Shown: one piece after another, positions 39,201-44,877 of the stretch
Position numbering within the stretch: the stretch's first letter is position 1
Layout of the letters: each line of letters starts with the position of its first letter
Assembly: GCA_013213905.1 (NCBI GenBank)
Contig: JABSSQ010000005.1
Location: 1 to 44,877 of the forward strand
Direction: 5' to 3'
Source: Verrucomicrobiales bacterium
GTDB taxonomy: Bacteria > Verrucomicrobiota > Verrucomicrobiia > Verrucomicrobiales > DEV007
DNA length: 44,877 nucleotides
The notes under the pieces: model-generated
The model's database searches: none
Told to the model about the DNA's origin: nothing
What the model saw: only the letters and a program-made list of their open reading frames with translations
Position numbers and translations under genes: made by a program

Positions 39201-39256
39201 ACGCCCCGTCGACCAAGTTCCACGAGCAACTCGTCAAAATGGGAAAATCAGGCTAA
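36242..39256 (+). CDS. BatA/aerotolerance-type membrane protein with vWA, amidotransferase-like and PA14 domains
   Basis: TTG start; [42 protein letters not shown] (BatA N-terminus); [48 protein letters not shown]; PA14-like [11 protein letters not shown]...[35 protein letters not shown]...[23 protein letters not shown]. Confidence 0.9.
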   Translation: [1004 protein letters not shown]

Positions 39257-39268
39257 CACTACCACCAT

Positions 39269-42200
39269 TTGAATCCGGAAGATTACAGTCGAGACGATCT
39301 CACCGCTCTGGGAGTGGGCGCCCTCAGTGCGATGCTGGTGATCAGCATCATCCTGTGGTTTGCGGTCCACTCGGCGCTGAAACGCTTTCCTCACTTCAGC
39401 TGGCGTATCGCCGGGGCCTTCCTCGCCGGAGTCGGATGCTGGGCCGCCCTCCAGATCCTCGCCCAGACGCTCGCCCTCGCCACTTCGTGGCCGCTCCTTG
39501 GCCTCGCCATCGCCGGAGGAATCGCCATCGAATGGATCGTGGGTCTCTACCAGTTTGAGAGAACCCTCGTTTCACCGGGCAAAGGCCGCTTTCTCCTCGG
39601 GCTGCGTTTTGCTGCTCTCATCATTCTTTTGCTGGTTCTCGCCCAACCCGTTCGCTCCTTTCTCGAATCCCGCGAGATCGAACGGGAAGTGGCGATTCTC
39701 GTTGATGAATCCGACTCCATGCTCCTGGCCGACCAGCGCCTCAATGCTTCGGAACGCCTCGACCGCGCCGCCCTTTCCGATCTTCCCGAGATCGCCGATC
39801 GACCTCCGCTTCGCGAGATCAGCAACCTGGTCGAATCCATCGACTCGCAACTTGCCGACGAAGTTCGCGCCTTTGAAGCGGCGCCCAGTCCCGAGGCCGC
39901 TGTCGAAAGCCGGGTTGCCCAACTCACCGAACTGATCGACTCGCTCTCCGAAACTAACCTTTCGCTGACTGAACTTCTTGAGCAAACCCGGCAGGAATCT
40001 TTCCCCGATGAAGTCGCGGACCGGCTCACTGACTACCACAAGCGCAGTCGCGACGGCATCACCCGTATCCTTGGAACGGCGAAGAAGGCACTCGAGTCCA
40101 ACAACGCGCCCGAACTTCTCAAGCAGATCAAAGTCGCCCGCACGGAACTCGAATCGGTGCGCAACACCTTGCCGACAACCACCCTCAAGGCCGACGACCA
40201 CTACTACCGCGCCCTCCCGCAGGACGCCCGTTCGCGGATCGACCAGGCCGCCAACACCACGCGGCTCGAGCTGGCACGACGCGTTCTCGAATCGACTGTC
40301 TCACCCTCGGAAGACGAAACCCAAGAGGGTTCAGCGAACGACCTGACCCTGTTGAGTCGACTCAGTGAAGACTACAACCTGCGTTTCTACCGCTACGCTC
40401 AGGACGTCGCTCCATTCAACGATCTCTCCGATGAATCGGCCTTCACCGGCTCGCTCAACACCGACCCCACCCGCACCCAGACTGATCTCACCAGTGCGCT
40501 CGAACACGTTCTCGATACCACCGCACCGGAATCACTCGCCGGCGTCCTTCTTCTCTCGGACGGCCGCTCCAACAGTCAAACGCTTCCCGAAGACAGTCTT
40601 CGCCAACTTGCGGTGCAAAACACCCCTCTCTCTGCTGTTCCGGTCGGCAGCCGCCTCGGCCCCGTGGATCTCTCAATCCTCGACCTCAAGGCACCCGAAT
40701 CCATTTACCTCGACGACCGCGTTGTCGTCGGAGCGGAGATCAAAGCCGACGGCTTGCTTGGCGAAACCATCGAAGCCGAACTGCTTTGCAACGGCGCGGT
40801 CGTGGAAACCCAGACCCTGGAAATCTCCGACGTCGACTTCCGCTCCGAACTTCGCTTCGTTCATCGCCCTGAGGAAAAGGGCATACTTGATTACCAGATT
40901 TTCCTCAAACCCGACGAAGGCGAGTTGTTTAAGAACAACAACACCTGGGACTTCAAAGTCGCCGTGACTGACGACCGCACCAACGTTCTTCTCGTCGACG
41001 GATACCCCCGATGGGAATTCCGATACCTTCGCAACCTTTTCTACGGAAGAGACAAGTCCGTCCACCTCCAGTACGTGCTGATGAATCCCGACGAGATTTA
41101 CCGGGGCCCGGAACTCGAACCTGTTTACGCCAGCGCCTCCCGCCCCTTCGGTGAAGCCGAAGCAACCAAGCTTCCCCGCACCCCGGAAGAGTGGCAACTC
41201 TTCGACGTCATCATTTTAGGCGACATCAAACCCGATGCGCTCAGTTCACGAGACTGGCAGTCCATCAACGAAGCGGTCACCCGCCGCGGAGCCATGCTCG
41301 TCTGTGTGGCCGGCGCACGCCACATGCCCCACGCCCACAGCAATGAAACGCTGCAGACGCTTCTCCCGATCAACTACACGACCGACGGCGAAGCCCGCTT
41401 CGACTCTCCGGAACCGTCCTTCAAGATTGAACTCACTTCGGCCGGTCAGTCACACGCCGTCACGTCGCAGTCGAGCAGCCGCGCGCTCAACCTTGATCGC
41501 TGGAACGGATTTCAACCGATGCAATGGCGCTTCGTCGCCGACGGCGTCAAAGAAACCGCCGAAGTGCTCGCCTTTGCTCGACCCAACGGATCGGTCAGCC
41601 TGAATGGCAGCATCACACCGGACGGCTCTCCCGGATCGGTTGAAGCCGCCATTGAGCAACTCGCCAATCGCAAGACGATCGAGCAGGACAACGCCGTCAT
41701 TTCGACGATCCGGGCAGGTCTCGGCAAAGTGCTCTTCTTGAACTCAGACCAGACTTGGCGCTTTCGCTACGGCGTGGGCGATACTTACCATCACCGCTTC
41801 TGGGGACAGGTGATGCGCTGGGGTGCCGGCCCCAACCTGCGCTCCGGCGGCGATTTGATTCGCCTCGGTTCCGACCGCCTCAGCTACACCCCGGATGATC
41901 CAGTCACGGTCACCGCAAAAGTACTCGACGCCGAGCGCCGCCCTGTCACCGACGCCGAGATTGAAGTCGAAGTCTGGAAAGACGGCGTCCGGCTCAATCA
42001 ACAGCGCATGAGCTATCGCAGCGATTCTTCCGGCCTCTATGAAACGAGCCTTCCCAATCTGACTCGCGAAGGCAACTACGAGCTGCGCCTCGCCGGAGAA
42101 GCGATTGACCAATCCCTTGCCGCGAACCCTGACGGCCCTGACACGATCTCAACCGAACTCCTCGTTGTCTCGACAAGGAACCCGGTCGAACTCGCCGAAC

Positions 42201-42424
42201 TCACCGCCGACCGCGACTTTCTCAATCACGCCACCCAGCTCACCGGGGGCCGCCTCGCCGAGCTCCATGACCTTGAATCTCTGCTCACTTCGTTTGGAGC
42301 ACCCAAGGAAATCCTGACCGAACAACGCAACATCACGCTCTGGGATACCTGGCCGATGTTGCTCGCCTTTTTGGGCTTTCTAACCACAGAATGGATCGTG
42401 CGCCGACGCAGCGGTCTTGTTTAA
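39269..42424 (+). CDS. Large membrane protein with vWA/amidotransferase-like regions
   Basis: 1051 aa; three N-terminal TM segments; EVAILVDESDSMLL; DLTSALEHVLDTTAPESLAGVLLLSDGRSN; NVLLVDGYPRWEFRYLRNLF; 12 nt after the preceding gene; TTG start. Confidence 0.87.
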   Translation: MNPEDYSRDDLTALGVGALSAMLVISIILWFAVHSALKRFPHFSWRIAGAFLAGVGCWAALQILAQTLALATSWPLLGLAIAGGIAIEWIVGLYQFERTLVSPGKGRFLLGLRFAALIILLLVLAQPVRSFLESREIEREVAILVDESDSMLLADQRLNASERLDRAALSDLPEIADRPPLREISNLVESIDSQLADEVRAFEAAPSPEAAVESRVAQLTELIDSLSETNLSLTELLEQTRQESFPDEVADRLTDYHKRSRDGITRILGTAKKALESNNAPELLKQIKVARTELESVRNTLPTTTLKADDHYYRALPQDARSRIDQAANTTRLELARRVLESTVSPSEDETQEGSANDLTLLSRLSEDYNLRFYRYAQDVAPFNDLSDESAFTGSLNTDPTRTQTDLTSALEHVLDTTAPESLAGVLLLSDGRSNSQTLPEDSLRQLAVQNTPLSAVPVGSRLGPVDLSILDLKAPESIYLDDRVVVGAEIKADGLLGETIEAELLCNGAVVETQTLEISDVDFRSELRFVHRPEEKGILDYQIFLKPDEGELFKNNNTWDFKVAVTDDRTNVLLVDGYPRWEFRYLRNLFYGRDKSVHLQYVLMNPDEIYRGPELEPVYASASRPFGEAEATKLPRTPEEWQLFDVIILGDIKPDALSSRDWQSINEAVTRRGAMLVCVAGARHMPHAHSNETLQTLLPINYTTDGEARFDSPEPSFKIELTSAGQSHAVTSQSSSRALNLDRWNGFQPMQWRFVADGVKETAEVLAFARPNGSVSLNGSITPDGSPGSVEAAIEQLANRKTIEQDNAVISTIRAGLGKVLFLNSDQTWRFRYGVGDTYHHRFWGQVMRWGAGPNLRSGGDLIRLGSDRLSYTPDDPVTVTAKVLDAERRPVTDAEIEVEVWKDGVRLNQQRMSYRSDSSGLYETSLPNLTREGNYELRLAGEAIDQSLAANPDGPDTISTELLVVSTRNPVELAELTADRDFLNHATQLTGGRLAELHDLESLLTSFGAPKEILTEQRNITLWDTWPMLLAFLGFLTTEWIVRRRSGLV

Positions 42425-42443
42425 TCCCAAACACTGAATCCAC

Positions 42444-44877
42444 ATGAGCACGCTCGAAGCCGCCTTCAGCCAGTTGCCAGCTCCGATCCAGGACAAGCTG
42501 GGATCAATGATCCGGCGGGTTCGGCGTCTGCTCTTCATTCGCGGACTCTGCGCCACCCTCGCGGTGGCCCTCGCCTGCCTGCTCACGATCATGCTCATCG
42601 ACGCGAGCGTGACCCTCTTTTCCTCCACTTCCCGCTGGGTGCTCAGCCTCAGCGGCCTCGGCATCACGCTTGTCGCAGCATGGTGGTTCCTGCTTCGTCC
42701 CCTCTCACGTCGATTCACTCTCACCCAGATGGCGAGGATCATCGAGATTCGCCATCCCGAGCTTCAGGAACGTATCTCCACCGCGGTGGAACTTCTTTCC
42801 TCCAATGACCCCGAGTCGATCAAAGGTTCCGAAGAACTCATCGGTGCCGTGGTTGACTCCGCCATTGTCGACGTTGAGGCTGTCGATCCGAAAACCGAAT
42901 TCAAGCCGGCCCGCACCGCAAAATTCGCCGGCATCGCCCTGGCACTGACACTTGTCATTGGTGGCGCTCTCATCATCTGGCCGACGCAATCCTGGACTCT
43001 GCTCCAGCGTGCCGTAGCACCCTTTCTCGATATCGGGAACGCTTATGCTGACTCTCTCGTTGTGGAACCTGGAGACATTCGGATTGCCAAGGGCGAGACA
43101 GTCACCATATCCCTGTCAGCAAACCATAAAAAGCTGAAGCGCGCCGAGATTCGACGCCTCCTCGAAGACGGCAGTGAATCTGTCGAACGAATGACTCTTG
43201 ATTTCGAAGGAGAAGACGGCACCAGGCAGTTCTCCATTTCCTTTCCCGCGGTCGAGGAAGACTTCACCTATCGCCTGCGGGCCGGTTCGGCCCTGACTCG
43301 ATATTATGAAGTCACCACCGTAGTCCCGCCCGCTATCGGCCAGATCGAAGTCGAATACGATTATCCCGACTACACCAATCTCGAGACAAAGACAGCCGTC
43401 ACCGAGACGGGCGAGATTCGGGCGGTCGCCAACACTCACGTTACCCTGACGACGACCCCCACCAAGGGGATCGAGACGGCCAGGCTCGTTCTCAACGATG
43501 GAGCCGACCTCGGTGAACCGCAGCTGGTCGAAGGCAACTTGCAATGGCAGTTCGATCTCAAGCCGGGCGTGAATGGCCATTGGAAAATCGAACTCACCGA
43601 TGCAGACGGCTTCACCAATCAGCCGCTTACCTATCCACTCGAAGTGCTTCCTGACAAATCTCCATCCGTGATTGTCACCCAACCCGTCGAGCGTGAGCTA
43701 CGTCTCCGCCCCACCGAACAGCTTCCAGTCATCAGCGAGATTATCGAAGACTTCGGCTTTAAGGATGCCGCTTTTCTCGTCACTCCCATTGGTGCTGATC
43801 GTCCCGAAGAGATCCCGATCGAACTACCCAAGGCCACGCGAATTGCAGAGACTTATGTCTCCAGTGCCACGCTGAATCTCAGTAAAATTAAGGTGAACGG
43901 CAATCAACGGCGGCTTGGCGTTCAGGTCATGGTTCGCGACAGCCGTCCCGAGTCCTATGACGGTCCCGGCGTGGGCCTGAGCGAACCCTTCTTCATCACC
44001 CTCGACGTGAATGCCAAGACCCTGGCCCAGCAGGCGGTCGAAGCGAAGAAGAAAGCGGTCGAAGAGCAGTTGCGTAAGGCCAAGCAGGAGCTCGAGAAAG
44101 CCCGCAATGAAATGCGTCGTGCTGAGCAGGAACTCAAGCGCACTGACGACGTCTCCGAACGCGCCATGCGCCCTCTCAAGCAATTCTCAGAGAACGCCGA
44201 GAACGCACGAAAGGAACTCGATAAGGTCGCCTCCTCCCTCGATGAGTCCTTTCTCCAGGAGCAGGCCGACAAAGCCAGGGCCATCGCCAACGAAGAAGTT
44301 GCCCAGGCTCGCGAAACTTCGGATCTGATTCCGGTAACGGACAACAAGTCAGAACGCATCAAGAAGTCTCAGGAGGCCCGCAAGCAAATCGAAGAGGCCA
44401 TCAAGGGCGTCGATGAAATTGCGAAAGCGATGCGCGAAGCAAACGAAGAGTTCGACATGATCTCCAAGCTCAACGATCTCGCCAATCGCCAGCAGGAACT
44501 CGCCAACCGCGCCGAGGAAATGTCCAGAGAGGAAGCGCAGCGCGAGGCCGCCATTAATCAGGCTACCCGTGAATTCACCAAGCAGAAGCTGGAAGAACTG
44601 GCCAAAGAGCAGATGGACCAATTCCGAAATCAACAGGAGCAGGTTCAGCAACAACTTGGTGAAATGCTGCAGGATAATCCTGAGGCACTCGAAGAAGTCC
44701 TCGGCGCCCAGCAGGAACGAGCCGAGCAACTCGCCGCCGCAGCCGACGCCCTCGCGGAGGAGCAAAAGGACCTCAAGGCACTCAACCAGGAAGCCACCCA
44801 GAGTAACGAGGCCAAGCAGGACGCACTCCGTGAACAACTCATCGATCACTTGCAGAAGGAGCAGGAAAAACTCGCTT
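42444..44877 (+). CDS. DUF4175-like membrane protein with coiled-coil region (truncated by right window edge)
   Basis: ATG at 42444, open to the window end; two N-terminal TM segments, TLTQMARIIEIRHPELQERISTAVELL, Ig-like region, then long Glu/Lys/Gln coiled coil. Not in the ORF track because it has no stop. Confidence 0.87.
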   Translation, partial: MSTLEAAFSQLPAPIQDKLGSMIRRVRRLLFIRGLCATLAVALACLLTIMLIDASVTLFSSTSRWVLSLSGLGITLVAAWWFLLRPLSRRFTLTQMARIIEIRHPELQERISTAVELLSSNDPESIKGSEELIGAVVDSAIVDVEAVDPKTEFKPARTAKFAGIALALTLVIGGALIIWPTQSWTLLQRAVAPFLDIGNAYADSLVVEPGDIRIAKGETVTISLSANHKKLKRAEIRRLLEDGSESVERMTLDFEGEDGTRQFSISFPAVEEDFTYRLRAGSALTRYYEVTTVVPPAIGQIEVEYDYPDYTNLETKTAVTETGEIRAVANTHVTLTTTPTKGIETARLVLNDGADLGEPQLVEGNLQWQFDLKPGVNGHWKIELTDADGFTNQPLTYPLEVLPDKSPSVIVTQPVERELRLRPTEQLPVISEIIEDFGFKDAAFLVTPIGADRPEEIPIELPKATRIAETYVSSATLNLSKIKVNGNQRRLGVQVMVRDSRPESYDGPGVGLSEPFFITLDVNAKTLAQQAVEAKKKAVEEQLRKAKQELEKARNEMRRAEQELKRTDDVSERAMRPLKQFSENAENARKELDKVASSLDESFLQEQADKARAIANEEVAQARETSDLIPVTDNKSERIKKSQEARKQIEEAIKGVDEIAKAMREANEEFDMISKLNDLANRQQELANRAEEMSREEAQREAAINQATREFTKQKLEELAKEQMDQFRNQQEQVQQQLGEMLQDNPEALEEVLGAQQERAEQLAAAADALAEEQKDLKALNQEATQSNEAKQDALREQLIDHLQKEQEKLA

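Noticed and set aside
40345-40366. CCCTGTTGAGTCGA shared with the 21798-21811 intergenic hairpin region
   Set aside because: The second copy is inside a coding sequence (LTLLSRLS); likely a coincidental 14-mer.
1-44877. CRISPR arrays, prophage or intact insertion sequences
   Set aside because: No regularly spaced repeats, cas-like, phage structural or transposase motifs were seen on either strand.

Overview
This 44.9 kb window is a compact, housekeeping-rich bacterial chromosome segment. It is most likely from the PVC superphylum (Verrucomicrobiota-like), judging by multiple sulfatases, a Planctomycete-type cytochrome c protein with an SHD1-like tail, squalene-cyclase-fold proteins and a MoxR/DUF58/BatA-type operon. 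I see about 32 supported protein-coding genes, one tRNA-Val(UAC) and one clear pseudogene. There is no CRISPR array, rRNA, prophage or intact transposase. Recognisable modules are: sulfatases flanking an ABC-2 exporter; a SWIM/SNF2 helicase; HdeD-like and aldo/keto reductase genes; IF-1 (with an unusual basic tail) followed by hscB-hscA; a tandem pair of large membrane-anchored prenyltransferase/squalene-oxidase-repeat proteins; cupin-ribBA-ribH-2-hydroxyacid dehydrogenase; an AsmA-like protein with a very long acidic N-terminus; SMP-30; a HEAT-repeat protein; prfC; mtfA; msrA; and a moxR-DUF58-BatA(PA14)-vWA-DUF4175-like operon running off the right edge. The main items for follow-up are a decayed phospholipase D/cardiolipin-synthase-like gene missed by the ORF track, the tandem TonB-like-anchored toroid proteins, the PA14 insertion in a BatA-like protein, the extended IF-1, the AsmA fusion, and several intergenic inverted repeats. 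I did not find strong evidence for a wholly new multi-gene system. All family calls are from motif reading by eye, without database searches.
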